Of a stretch of DNA of 64,000 nt, positions 23,005 to 34,245 are shown one piece after another. Origin of the DNA: Diabrotica undecimpunctata (lineage: Eukaryota > Arthropoda > Insecta > Coleoptera > Chrysomelidae); NCBI RefSeq assembly GCF_040954645.1, contig NC_092805.1, positions 72,277,186 to 72,341,185 of the forward strand, read 5' to 3'. Both the position numbers and the translations under genes were made by a program. A model generated the notes under the pieces. The model searched no databases and was not told the DNA's origin. It saw nothing but the letters and a program-made list of their open reading frames with translations. How positions within the stretch are numbered: position 1 is the first letter of the stretch; every line of letters begins with the position of its first letter.

Positions 23005-24240
23005 TAAGAACTTAATGTATTTAATCCTTTCTCGACTTGTTTTAATATTCTTTCTATGTGCTCTTTTCAGGCTAACCTAGTTAATTTTCTATCAACTGTT
23101 ACTCCTAGATATGTTACGTGAGAAATAACGTGAAAACTAGTCTCTTGTAATAAAATCTGATTGGAAACTGTTTCTTTTCTGGGTGAATATACATAATTTC
23201 GATTTCGTTTGTGAAATCTTTAAACTTTTTTCGTGGTATTATTGGTTAAACCGAAAAAACAATTGGTTTAAAGAACTGTAGCCAGATTCAAGATCACAAT
23301 TGTCAATGTAAATGCATATATCGTCAGCATATTTAAGTATCTTAATGTCCCTGAATTCGTATGTTAGGTTTTATAGGTCAAAGGTATAGATTGTAATCCC
23401 AGACTTGTTCTTGTATCTAAAATTTCTCATTTACTTTAAGTTTAATTATGTGATTACGATATAATTTTATTATTTTTCTAGATTGACAACTAAATCTCAA
23501 TATCCATGAATAGAGCTATAGTAGAACGATTTATTGAGAATGAAATAATAATATCAGTGATTAGATGAGTAATATTTTCTATTGTGGAATGAGCTTTTTT
23601 AAACCCAAATTGATATTTTGGTAGTTTGAGATTGGATTCTAGCCAATATTCCATTCTTGTTTTGGACATTCGCCTAAATGTTTTTAATACACAGGATGCA
23701 CAGCTAGATTTGTATCTTTTTGCAATTTCAACATTGAAATCATAATGTATTTCTTCCAATCTTCTGGATACTGCGTGGTTTCCCATATATTATTTATTAT
23801 TTTTAATAAAGTAATTTTGCAGGATAATGGAAGGTTGTATAACATTATATAATGAATGTTATCGATACCAGGAGCTGTGTTTTTGTGCTTTTTAATACAG
23901 TTTTGCGATTCTTTAACAGACTGTCCATTGCAATTTTATTAATATTTTCTACTTGAATAGAGTAAACTGCTTCTTCTTCTTCAACCCATGGTGGCTTGAC
24001 TTGGTTTATAAAGGTTTTTGTCCACTCTCCTGCTGCTACTACTTTACTTACTGGTTCTGTATAATTATTTTTTAATTTTCTAACCTTAGTACATATTTGT
24101 GTTATTGGTGTATTCTTATTTATTGAAGTACAAAATTTCTCCAAGATTCTTTTTTTGCGTTTTTCTATTAGTTTTTTGCACAAAGCTATTGTTCTTGTAG
24201 ACAAATATAATTTTCTGCATTTGAGTTTAGTTTAAATCGC
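23005..24240 (-). pseudogene. Jockey-like LINE, linker and reverse transcriptase
   Basis: Minus strand. A basic linker is open at 24,204-23,845 (KRILEKFCTSINKNTPI...). The RT start is NTAPGIDNIHYIMLYNLP near 23,870. RT blocks include LKLPKYQFGFKKAHSTIEN near 23,630 and the catalytic KYADDICIYIDN near 23,325, and the thumb start (SKLCIFTQKRNSF) near 23,180. The fragment ends with ERIKYIKFLH next to the broken Gypsy end at 23,004. Stops and frame changes are present. The segment between RT and RNase H is missing, so the Gypsy insertion was followed by a deletion. Confidence 0.75.
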
Positions 24241-24535
24241 AAAAGACCATCTTTTTTATTTTCATTAATATGTCACATTCTTCATTCCACGAATATTTAC
24301 TAAATTTCGAATTAAATTTTTTTTCTTTTAGGTATTGAATTTTCTGCTGCTTTGTTTAATTCTGCTTTAAATTTATCATATCCTTTTATATTAATTTTAT
24401 TATTACCGTATTCAATATTTTCAGAAAAAAATGACCAATTAACTTTGTTTAAGTTTCATACGTTTTCATTTGTTTTAATAATGTAATTATTACTTTTAAT
24501 TTCTATTAATAAAAGAAAATGATTAGGTAAACTGT
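24241..24535 (-). pseudogene. Jockey-like LINE, EN-RT linker
   Basis: Minus strand reading continues (LNKVNWSFFSENIEYGNN, then YDKFKAELNKAAENSIPKRK), up to the MITE edge, where the endonuclease end (NHFLLLIEIK) is cut. Confidence 0.6.
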
Positions 24536-24944
24536 ATTCATTTTACAAATTCCCAATCGTCAATAGAACCACGTGTAAGCCAAACAGGGTCGTACTAATG
24601 TACGACCTATGTATCATATGATTTTTAAAAATATTTACTTTTGAAACTGTTAGTGTAAGAATTTCTTGAAATTTAATCATTATATCACAATTAAAGTAAA
24701 CTCTAAAAAATAACACGACCAGTAAATAACTTAACAATAACTATAACATAAAAATAACACAATATATTAACTTAAAAATCAACACAATACAATTTGAATT
24801 TAAAATGCTGACAAGTTGGGATCTGTAACATGAGAATCTGTCTCGATTAAGATAATAAATTATATTTAATAGCCTCTTGACGAATGAGACGGCGAATATC
24901 AACACGTGCTCATGTTTACTGATGGGAATTTGGTAAACGAATGA
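24536..24944 (-). mobile_element. MITE-like element, copy 1
   Basis: About 409 bp, the reverse complement of 31,102-31,501 with scattered differences. The ends form an imperfect inverted repeat of about 30 bp: TTACAAATTCCCAATCGTCA at the left, and the reverse complement of the right end reads TTTACCAAATTCCCATCAG. No protein coding. It is inserted in the endonuclease of the minus-strand LINE. The target duplication is not clear. Confidence 0.8.
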
Positions 24945-24989
24945 ACTATAAATCCTAAAGTAGTTATTTTTGTTTGCCAATTGCATAAT

Positions 24990-25700
24990 GTAATCAAATC
25001 AGGAGATAGAATATGTCTATTGCCGACTTATTCTTTTGATTTAATGAATAATGTTATATACAAGAAAAACTAAAATGATATTTTTAATTGCTGAAAATAA
25101 ATGAATTCCTGCTCTATCAGTAATATCACAACCCCACACTTGATGGTGACAATTAAAGTCTCCCGCCAAAAGAAAAGGTGTTTCCAGGCTTTCAAGAAAC
25201 AATGACCAACTTCTTTCAGATATATTTAATTTCGGTTTAGCATATATTGAATAAATATTTATTGTAAATAAGTTACCTTAACAGCTAAAAGGACAATAAT
25301 TTAACTTTCAATATTCTTAAAACTCTTTGTATTGTTAAAAGCAATATTTTTCTTCAGACGAAGAAGAGACAATATCACCATATCAATTCTCTTTATCTGA
25401 ACGAAACAAATGATACCCATTAAAATTTGCTTTCAAATGTTTCTTTAACCAAATTTCACTTAAAATACTCAATTGAATATTATTATCAAACAAAATTTTT
25501 TCTAGTAACCATTAATTATGTATTAATCACCTTATATTAAATATTGTAAATGATTGTAAATAAAATTATTATTTGTTAAAAGTTCTTTAAATGAGATTAA
25601 GATAATAGAGCATAACTCTTCTATTTTAGACTTTTGTTGGAGTATATTTTGAAATTGAGTTAAAATTCTAAAATTCAATATGAGTAATATTCCGATATTT
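24990..25700 (-). pseudogene. Jockey-like LINE, endonuclease
   Basis: Minus strand. The EN start is decayed near 25,520-25,400 (ILSEIWLKKHLKANFNGYHL, then FRSDKENWYGD). The catalytic-region motif FLLAGDFNCHHQVWGCDITD lies near 25,170-25,110. The 3' end of the domain is cut by the MITE. Frame changes and stops are present. Confidence 0.7.
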
Positions 25701-25869
25701 TTCATATACAAGTTGAGATGTTATTTTAGGAGTTTTTAAAATATATTTATGTTGCTGGGAGTATCCCGACGATTCTGCATTAGATATGATAATCTAATAT
25801 CTATATTGAGGTTTGTAACAAGTAAAGCGATATCCTACACTTGCAGTTTGGTCTATCACTACCTTAGCA

Positions 25870-26050
25870 AAATTTTTTCATTTTTCTCTTTTGATGCATT
25901 ATATGGCATGATTTCTGTTGGGATATTCTTTTTTAATATATTTTTTTTATTGTCGAATTCATTTTTACGATCTGTTGCTGAATGATCTCCTCCACATAAA
26001 ATACAAATTGGTTTACTTGTTTTTTCACAGATAGGTATCTACAAGGAAAC
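25870..26050 (-). pseudogene. Jockey-like LINE, ORF1 zinc-knuckle end
   Basis: Minus strand at about 26,030-25,960 reads KPICILCGGDHSATDRKNEF, the C-terminal CCHC-type knuckle usual for ORF1 of jockey-like elements. It is in the right order and orientation to belong to the LINE at 17,640-25,700. The ORF1 start may be the fragment at 30,485-30,688. Confidence 0.6.
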
Positions 26051-26262
26051 TAAATTCCTGTAGTTGGCTGTATAACATGTATCACAAAAATTTTATTTAA
26101 AAAATTTCTTTATAAAAAGTATAAAAATAAAACCCTATCGGACTACATCCCAGAACATTTTCGGAAATAATATTCCATCATCAGTGCTATCTGGATTTAC
26201 ATGTTTGAAGCCACTAAATATATGGATAAAAATCCTTTAAATGTTGTTAGATTCATTTTTTA
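26051..26262 (-). repeat. Repeat-like segment with a hammerhead-like motif
   Basis: Non-coding, AT-rich. I believe I have met closely similar sequence as a dispersed repeat in beetle genomes, but cannot check. On the minus strand at 26,194-26,149 it carries CTGATGA, a GGAA/TTCC stem, and GAAA, with outer pairing CCAGA/TCTGG. Confidence 0.4.
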
Positions 26263-26462
26263 AAATTATAAACTATGATGTTTAAGTTACAACAGGAATT
26301 GATTACATGGCAACGTACGACTCCACTGGAGGTTGCTAGTCCTTAGACGAAGTGTCTGTGAGAACTTGTTGATAGCAACTGAGTCAACAAAGTAACATCA
26401 GTTGTTACAGTACCTAACATCAGTACCTATTTTATGTAGCTTACCTGTAGCGGTATGGCAAC

Positions 26463-27464
26463 ATGGCAGCAAGCGGTACAGACGTAAATGATGGAGCTCC
26501 CAATAATAAAATGTGTAAAAAGTGTAAAAGAAATCTAGTGAATGGTATAAAGTGCAGTAATTGTGACAACTACTTTCATGTAAGATGTGCGAAAAGTTCC
26601 AACTTTGTTACTTTTCTAAATGACGATGTAATTACATGTTGTGTATCCACGCAGCCAAGCACTGAATCTGACCAAGCATTTTTTGATGCGATGGAGACCA
26701 CAGATAAAAAGGTAATTGACTGGCATTTATTTACTTATATATTAAAGCAGAAAGATATCCTAATACTTGAATTAAGAGATAAGATAAATATTTTAAATGA
26801 ACACATAGTCCTATTAAAACAAGTTAATAAAAATTACAATACAAAAACAGAGGACCTCCAATCTGTGCAAAAAGCTGACGAATTTAGCAGACAGCCCAGT
26901 AAACAACCGGTCCAAAACAATAACAATAAACTACCTAATTTAGTTCAAAATGAGCGTGTTGCCAGCTCTCCTAGTGTTTCAAATATTTCAAAGAATATGA
27001 TTTCGACAAAAATTTTGGAGCTGGAAACCAAACGAAAATGTGAAGAGATTATAAATCTAAATGAAGATGCTATAAACCAAACTAAGAATGAAGAAAAAAA
27101 ATGGAAAGAAGTAAGAAGTAAACCAAAACGACAATTACTTATAGGGAAGAATGATGCAATTAAAGTCAATGGTAAAGATCTAAAGGGTATACCCAAAATA
27201 GCGGACCTACACGTATACAGGGTGGACCCACGTATGACTGCTGATGATATGACAGAATCATTGAAAAGTTTTTTCCCGGAGGTTACATGTACATCTTTGT
27301 CTTCCAAACATCCTAATCTTTATGCTTCATTTAAGGTAAGTATATATGATTACCACTTTAAAGATGCTATGGATTTTAATAAATGGCCACATGGTGCCTA
27401 TGTCCAACGGTTTTTTCACCTGAGAACCAACTCAGACATGCATCAGCCGAAGACGCAAACCTAA
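26463..27464 (+). CDS. CR1/jockey-superfamily LINE ORF1 protein with PHD-like zinc finger
   Basis: 333 codons, open from an ATG (MAASGTDVND) to the stop. Residues 18-60 form a PHD/RING-like Cys/His cluster: C18, C21, C31, C34, H39, C42 and CC at 59-60. Residues about 75-125 look like a coiled coil rich in Leu, Ile, Lys and Glu. A polar linker follows, then a C-terminal region (DLHVYRVDPRMTADDM near residue 255) resembling the conserved end of ORF1 in CR1-like elements. ORF1 proteins of this kind bind the LINE RNA. ORF2 overlaps the last part in another frame. The frame is intact, although ORF2 is broken. Confidence 0.75.
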   Translation: MAASGTDVNDGAPNNKMCKKCKRNLVNGIKCSNCDNYFHVRCAKSSNFVTFLNDDVITCCVSTQPSTESDQAFFDAMETTDKKVIDWHLFTYILKQKDILILELRDKINILNEHIVLLKQVNKNYNTKTEDLQSVQKADEFSRQPSKQPVQNNNNKLPNLVQNERVASSPSVSNISKNMISTKILELETKRKCEEIINLNEDAINQTKNEEKKWKEVRSKPKRQLLIGKNDAIKVNGKDLKGIPKIADLHVYRVDPRMTADDMTESLKSFFPEVTCTSLSSKHPNLYASFKVSIYDYHFKDAMDFNKWPHGAYVQRFFHLRTNSDMHQPKTQT

Positions 27465-28336
27465 CGGCAATTAGTTCAGAGTTCAAACATTTTAAAATCA
27501 TTTGTGTAAATTCACAATCAATAACAAACAAAACATGTGCATTTGAGCTAATTTTAAATTGTAACTGTCCGGATATTGTTTGTGTTACTGAGACATGGTG
27601 TAATGAGTTAAGTGTAAATAGTATTAATTTTGAGAATTACTGTCAAGCTGCTTCATATAATAGACTTGAAAAAATCCACGGTGGTGTCCTAATGTTTATC
27701 AGAGAGTCAATGTCATTTAAAGTACCAAAGTATATAAATAGTTTAGCAGAAGAAGTTAATTTCGAGTGTTGTTGTATAACCTTCAATTTAAATGCAAGTA
27801 CGTACTGTTTGATAAACATATATAGAGCACCCAGTGGTGATGTAGAGATTTTCATGAACAACTTATTTTTAGCGTTAAACTATTGTTATGATCATTTTAA
27901 ATATGTTATTGTAACTGGTGATTTTAATATTAATTACCTGAGTGTGTCTCGGGAAAAGTCTTTACTGAATGACATTATTGAAAGTTTTAATTTAACATGC
28001 CAAAACTTAGAACCTACTAGAATTTTCACAAATAAAAACGGCAGAACAACAAAATCTAAAATTGACTATTTTCTTACAAATTATTCCCTACCATATGAGG
28101 AAACAGTTAGAGATTTTCATCTTGGAGATCATAGTGGATTGGAACTTATAATACCAAATATAAATTCAATAGCAAATCACCACACAAATGACATAACGAA
28201 TACTATAACATTTAGAAATTTGTCTGAACCAAGTATATCAACATTGCAAACAAGGTTGAATCATGAGGATTTTAAGGTTGTTTACGAAAATCTCGACAAT
28301 ATTGACTCTGCTTATAACTTGACTCTGTTTTTGTAA
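27465..28336 (+). pseudogene. CR1/jockey-superfamily LINE ORF2, endonuclease part
   Basis: This frame is open from about 27,383 and overlaps ORF1. It carries a full EEP endonuclease: FKIICVNSQSITNK (~27,490), CVTETWCNELS (catalytic Glu, ~27,580), YRAPSGD (~27,825), VTGDFNINYL (~27,915), SKIDYFLTN (~28,055) and LGDHSGLEL (the usual SDH box, ~28,125). The stop at 28,334-28,336 is caused by a one-base frame change; the RT frame resumes directly after it. Confidence 0.82.
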
Positions 28337-30356
28337 ACATTATATTGTATCATATTAATATATGTTGTCCTATGGTTGTAAAAAAATTAAGTCAAAATAA
28401 TACTAACAACTGGATTTCTAACGAAATCTTAAAGATGGGAGTTGATTTAAAAAACCTTTTCTGGCTGACAAAAAATTCGACAGACCCTGATGTAAAATTA
28501 AAATATAAAGAAGACAAAAAGAAGTATACTGATAAAATTCAAGAAGCAAAAAAGCATTGTTTCCAGAATACTTTTCACAACAAAAATAACCATCAAAAGC
28601 AAAAATTTATTTGGAAAACAGTTAATATCAAAACTGGAAAAAAAGGACAGTATAAAAATATAGAAAAAATCGAACACTTAGAAAGTTTCATAAACGATAA
28701 AAAAGAGATAGCAAATGCTTTCGGTGTATTCTTTTCATCATTTTCAAAAAATGCATTAAATGCCAAATATGGAAATTCACAAATTAAAAACTATACGACC
28801 TTAAATGTTGACCAAACATTCTTCTTCTATCCTATTGACTATAGCGATGTTGCCGAAGCTATTTCATCCTTAAAAAATGTAAATTCAGTGGGTATTGATT
28901 GCATTTCCACAAAGCTAGTTAAACATATGAGCGTGTACATTATTCAACCGTTAACCAATTTAATAAATAAATCTGTAGAGACGGGTATTTTTCCCACTGA
29001 TTTGAAAATTGGTATCGTTTCCCCAATATTTAAAAAAGGAAACAAAACTATGTTAGAAAATTATAGACCAATTACCGTACCAACTGTCTTGTGTAAGGTT
29101 ATTGAAAAATGCATTCATAAAAGGATGTTATCATTTCTTAGTAAATATAACATAATAAGTTCATATCAAAATGGGTTTCTTCCAGGTAAATCAACCGAGA
29201 GTGCATCAACAACATTTTTTAAATTCATTTATAGTTCATTAGATCAAAAGAAATTTGTTGGAGCCCTCTTTTTTGATTTAACTAAAGCTTTTGACTCTAT
29301 AAATTTAAATGTAGCAATTTGTAAACTAAACGGACTTGGATTTCGAGGTAATTTTTTAAAATGGTTACAATCCTATCTAGAATATCGACAGATGTATGTC
29401 AAAGTCGGTCATTATCAATCAGATTTGTATGACGTTGATCTTGGCGTTCCACAAGGATCAATACTGGGTCCTTTGTTATTTCTTTGTTATATCAATGATA
29501 TGCCTAAATATATGAGTACGGAAAATATTTTTTTGTATGCTGATGACACGACTTTGGTGGTATCTGCAGAAAATGCTGAGGAATTGAGGTTAAAACTCAA
29601 TACCTTAGCCCATGAGTTTACGTCTTGGTGCGAAAAAAACTCCTTAATAGTAAATCGAGTAAAACAGTATGTATGCAATTTTATATAAAAACTCCAATAA
29701 AGGAAATTTTCTCTGTCAAAGTCGACAATGATTTTATCACTTTATCTGACACTACAAAGTTTTTAGGACTACATCTAAACAGTAATATGAGCTGGGAGGT
29801 ACATATTAACCATGTATGTTCAAAAATTAATTCTGGATACTATGCTCTTTTGCAACTCAAATACTTATTTACAACGAAACAGATACTTAATGTTTATTAC
29901 GCTATCATCTATTCACATTTGTCATATAATATTGTTCTATGGGGCAGTGCAACAAATGTCTCGAAAGTTTTTATAGCCCAAAAGCGCATAATTCGCTTGA
30001 TTTTTAATTTACCATATAGACATACGTGTAGAGAGCATTTTAGAAAATATCAAATACTCACTGTTCCCTCAATTTTTATATACAGAAGTATTCTGTATAC
30101 AAAAGCTAATATTAATAGATTGAGATCAGGTTCAGATGTACACAATTATCGTACCAGAAAAAAAGATTTCTTTAGGACTCCTAAACATTACACTTCTATG
30201 TTTGAAATAAACCCTGATTATAGCGGCGTAAGGTTTTTTAATCAGCTCCCATCCAAATTAAAAAGTGAAGCAGATGATGATAGGTCATTTAAGAATAAAT
30301 TGAAGACTTATCTCATCGAGTCATGTTTTTATAGTGTCTCGGAATTTATGTCTTAG
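28337..30356 (+). pseudogene. CR1/jockey-superfamily LINE ORF2, reverse transcriptase and C-terminus
   Basis: RT frame 28,345-29,688: linker, then VEAISS-like start, GIDCISTKLVKHMS (~28,893), PIFKKGNKTMLENYRPIT (~29,030), FFDLTKAFDSIN (~29,270, catalytic Asp), LGVPQGSILGPLLFLCYIND (~29,440) and LYADDTTLVV (~29,535, catalytic Asp pair). A frame change near 29,655 moves the reading to 29,660-30,356, which holds KFLGLHLNSNMSWEVHIN and the C-terminal domain (VLWGSATNVSKVFIAQKRII, then FFNQLPSKLK). There is no RNase H, as in CR1/Daphne-like and related groups. Two frameshifts are the only lesions seen, so the copy is fairly young. Confidence 0.85.
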
Positions 30357-30469
30357 ATATGTTGTATGTTGTTTCTATATTTATTTGTATGTTTATATTG
30401 TATAGGTAGTCTTTAACGTTTCTTTTTACTTTGACATGTCCTATATTATGTAAATAATCTGCAAGGATG

Positions 30470-30475
30470 AATAAA
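30470..30475 (+). terminator. LINE polyadenylation signal
   Basis: AATAAA about 115 bp after the ORF2 stop, followed within 15 bp by an A/T-rich end, marks the 3' end of the CR1-like LINE near 30,490. Confidence 0.6.
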
Positions 30476-30484
30476 GTTTTATTT

Positions 30485-30688
30485 TTTTATTACCTTCCAG
30501 GTTTTGTATAAATTCAAAATAATGCTTACATATTTGAATTTTCTATTAATTTTATTCTTTTTTTTTCTTTCGTTTTCCTCTTCAGTTTCGTTATTTCTTT
30601 TTCCATTGTTTTCTGTATCCACAATTGCCTCCTCATGTTCACTACTTTTTGATTTGTCCCGATCTGACGGGATGTTTGCTTTTTCCAT
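30485..30688 (-). pseudogene. LINE ORF1 start fragment (possible)
   Basis: Minus strand, ATG at 30,688 (MEKANIPSDRDKSKSSE), a charged Glu/Lys/Asn-rich peptide that runs up to the 3' end of the CR1-like LINE. It resembles the charged N-termini of jockey-type ORF1. It may be the missing ORF1 start of the minus-strand LINE whose knuckle is at 26,030; the CR1-like LINE would then be inserted inside that ORF1. This is inference. Confidence 0.4.
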
Positions 30689-30904
30689 GTCACTCTATCA
30701 CTTCAAAAGTACACAGAATCAAAACCCACTAATATTTTTTTTAACTAAATATAACTTATATTAACTTATACTAAGATTCACTTATTTTAAAGGTATTTAG
30801 GAGTTTTTATAATTCTCTAATTTCGGTGTCCGTATAAACTTGTACTACGATAAGTAGATAGCAATTTTTACTATACGTTCGATACGTTTCGCTTACAATA
30901 CATT

Positions 30905-32479
30905 ACTGAATTATTACCAAACAGTTATACCAAAAGTCTTCCAAAATGAAGTCTTAAAGTTATTTCACGAACAGCGTAATGGAATAGTACGTAGTAAAAC
31001 GCGATCCTACTGGTGGTGGCCTAAAATGAATGAGTGTATAGAAAGATTTGTAGCATCTTGTGACATATGTCAACAAAATCAAAATTTTACTAATAAAGTT
31101 TATTTGTTTACCAAATTCCCATCAGTAAACATAAGCACGTGTTGATATTCGCCGTCTCATTCGTCAAGAGGCTATAAAATATAATGTATTACAGTAAGCG
31201 AGACAGATTCTCATGTTACAGATCCCAACTTGCGATCATTTTAAATTCTAATTGTATCGTGTTGATTTTTAAAAGTTAATATATTGTGTTATATTTATGT
31301 TATAGTTATTGTTAAGTTATTTACTGGTCGTGTTATTTTTTAGAGTTTAGTTTAATGGTGATATAATGATTAAATTTCAAGAAATTCTTACACTAACAGT
31401 TTCAAAAGTAAATATTTTTAAAAATCATATGATACACATCAGTACGACCCTGTTTGGCTTTCACGTGCTTATATTGACGATTGGGAATTTGTAGAATGAA
31501 TAGGGTTTAGTAATAGCATGTTGTCATTATAGCCATCATCACGACATAATATTTTTAGAATCCATATTGATTTCTTTAAAAAATTTGTATTTAATTTTTT
31601 GTTGCTTCTGGACTAAAAGTCTAAATACTTAGCACAAAATTAAAATACTTAAAAATGGCACAAATGCGTCAGAAACAATTTATGAATTAACAACTATTTT
31701 TGTTAATTTTGGTCTTCCAACAGAACTAGTTTCTTATAGCGGTTCTCCATATAATTCTACAGAGTTTGTCTCATTTTTGCAGGAATATGGGATTAAACCT
31801 GTTAAGTCACCAGGATATCACCCGAAAAGTAATGGTTTAGCCGAAAGGGGAGTTCAAACAATTAAAAAATATTTAGAAAAAGGCTTGTTTTCATACAAGG
31901 AAAATATGTTATGTCAGAAAAATTAATTCTGAATAAGTTACAGTATCTATTATCTTTTTAGTTACAGAAATATCGCTTCGACTATAACAGGAATCTCACT
32001 TGCCGAAGCTGTTTTTGAAAATAGGTCTAATGTATTAAATCTAATAACATAACAACTAATCAATCTTTATATAAGATAAACCAAAATGTATTTGTAAAAA
32101 ATAAGCGCACTCAGCTTTGGAAAAAGTATGTTAATAAACTAAACCTTTTTAGTAAAAGTTAGTACATACCTTGTTCAAATTGAGGACAACATTAAGTTTG
32201 TTCATTCAAATGATTTAAGTAGTGTTCATGAGACTTTACCAATAGAAGATAGTGTTTTACCGGATGTGTATGATGTAGTTGTGCAGCCAAAAATAAGTGT
32301 TAGCTCTTCGTTAATTTTGGATAAAGATAACAAGAACCACAACCAATAATTTTATTCAATCACCAGAAACAACTCAGCATACTGCCAGTTCTATTACACT
32401 ACAACTTCACCTTCTATTTAATCACCCCTACACACTAGATCTGATAGATTCATTTAAGTGCTTATCAGATTGAACCTTT
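30905..32479 (+). pseudogene. Gypsy family 2, integrase remnant
   Basis: The H2C2 zinc-binding part is at 30,940-31,085 (VLKLFHEQRNG, then WWPKMNECIERFVASCDICQ). A MITE interrupts at 31,102-31,501. The core resumes with RIHIDFFKKF near 31,560 (first Asp). SYSGSPYNSTEFVSFLQEYG near 31,730 has Tyr where the second catalytic Asp is expected. SPGYHPKSNGLAERGVQTIK near 31,810 holds the catalytic Glu. Stops lie near 31,925 and 32,050. A poorly kept C-terminal part runs to the polypurine tract. No gag, protease or RT upstream. Confidence 0.78.
31102..31501 (+). mobile_element. MITE-like element, copy 2
   Basis: About 400 bp, related in inverted orientation to 24,536-24,944. Imperfect inverted ends of about 30 bp: AAATTCCCATCAGTAAACAT at the left; the reverse complement of the right end reads AAATTCCCAATCGTCAATAT. 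Inserted between the zinc-binding and core parts of a Gypsy integrase. Confidence 0.82.
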
Positions 32480-32496
32480 AAAAAGAAGGGGAGAAA
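32480..32496 (+). other. Polypurine tract of Gypsy family 2
   Basis: An A/G-only run (AAAAAGAAGGGGAGAAA) lies directly before TGTTGAATATG. It is the expected plus-strand primer site next to a 3' LTR. Confidence 0.75.
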
Positions 32497-32655
32497 TGTT
32501 GAATATGTACTTATTTGGGTTATGGCATTTTGGAACCCACCCCAATAACCTAAAATGCATACTTTGGGGATGTCAATAAAATGCCATACAATAGTAAAAT
32601 ACTGTTGCCAGCAATGATGTCATGGTTATATTGTCCATCTTATATTGTATACATA

Positions 32656-34146
32656 CACTACTCCAAGAAATTAACGCACCATTTACAAAAACAAGAAAAT
32701 CGATTCATTGGTGTTTTAAATTTAATTGTATTCATTTTGTATGGAATATACCATATATTTGAAATGATTTTATCAGGTTACTTATATTGTTTTTTTGTTT
32801 CAACCGGTTTCTAAGAAACACAAAACAAAGGTGCTGTAAATTTGTTAATGTAGATAAGAGGTTAGTGTCATTTTTCAGTCGTTGTGTGAACTATTGCTGT
32901 TTTGTGGTAACATTTTGCTATTGTTTTTATCAAAATGCAACGCGAATCGATAAATTTGACTAATGAAGAGTGTGCTCAAATAGTGGTTTTGCACGAAGAA
33001 GGTTGGAGTTACAGACATTTAGGGGAATGGTTCGGCGTACACCATACATCGGTCTCACGAATGATGCAATGGTACAGAGAGACCGGTAGTCACTCTAGGC
33101 ATCCAGGACAAGGTCGACATCGTGTAACAACGTCCGTTCAAGACCGTTTTTTATGATTTTGCACCCTAAGACAACGATTTGTAACTACCAGAAGCTTACA
33201 ATCCCAACTTGAAGATGTTGATAATGTTCGAATCAGCTGTGAAACTGTTCGCTAACGTCTCAAGGAAGGTAATTTGGTAAATTGTATACCTGCCAGAGGG
33301 CCAGCCTTGACAGTAGCTCATCGCAGAGCGCGTTTAGAATTTGCACGAAATCATATCCATTGGTTGGAGGCTGATTGGAATAGAGTTCTGTTTACACATG
33401 AGATCAGATTCTGTCTTTACAATTCTGATAGGCGTATTCGCGTGTACCGACGTCAGAACGAACGGTAAGCACAGTGTAACATGCGAGGCATGACGTTATT
33501 CGGTAGAGGGTCGGTTATGGTCTGGGGTGTCGTTTCTTTAACGGGTCGTACAGACTTGGTGGTGTTGAATAACAGTCCCATCAACGCTCACCGATATATC
33601 GTTGACGTTCGTCAAGACCACGTTGTGCCATTTGCCCCTTATATTGGCGAAAATTTTGTTCTAATGCACGATAATGCATCGACGTTATGAAATGGCCAGC
33701 GAATAGTGCCGATCTCAATCCTATAGAGAATGTTTAAGACTTGCTTGCTAAACGTCTACGGAATTTTCCTAATCAGCCAAACACTCTGCAGGAACTGGAA
33801 CAATGTCTTGTCCATATTTAGAATAAACTGGATCAGAATACTTTGGGACCGTTTATTTTAAGTATGAATCGTCGATGCCAAGCTTTCATTCGTAGCAGGG
33901 GTGGAAATACGTCTTATTAAGCAAAAAAAATTGAACAATTCCTATTTTTAGAATTAGAGATTTTGTTGTTAATTGTTTTAAGATTGTGTTAAGTTTATGA
34001 ATATTAAAGATGGTTAGCGACAATATCACTAAATATGTTTGTTTTATAAAGTAAAGTAATACGAAATAAAATCCTTTTCATTTCAGTTAATATTTTCCTG
34101 TTATATGGTAAGTTTTAAAGCGGTGCGTTAATTTCTTGGAGCAGTG
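32656..34146 (+). mobile_element. Tc1/mariner transposon (dead)
   Basis: TA target duplications at 32,654-32,655 and 34,147-34,148 flank 25-bp inverted repeats that start CACTRCTCCAAGAAATTAAC and differ at one position. The unit is 1,491 bp, normal for this superfamily. It sits inside the family 2 LTR. Confidence 0.92.
32935..33920 (+). pseudogene. Tc1/mariner transposase pseudogene
   Basis: Starts with ATG (MQRESINLTNEE). An HTH region (CAQIVVLHEEGWSYRHLG, then HHTSVSRMMQWYRETG) precedes a stop at 33,154. The catalytic core follows. The first acidic residue has become His (VLFTHEIRFCL, where TDE is usual). The second is kept (LMHDNAS near 33,665). About 80 nt are then missing, and the NSADLNPIEN block carries the third near 33,712. 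A stop follows in the ENVWD-like stretch. It cannot make active transposase. Confidence 0.85.
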
Positions 34147-34161
34147 TATATACCTATATTA

Positions 34162-34164
<3 letters not shown>

Positions 34165-34242
<78 letters not shown>
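34165..34242. repeat. (TA)n microsatellite
   Basis: About 78 bp of TA repeats close to the right end of the Tc1/mariner element, probably part of the LTR. Confidence 0.93.
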
Positions 34243-34245
<3 letters not shown>

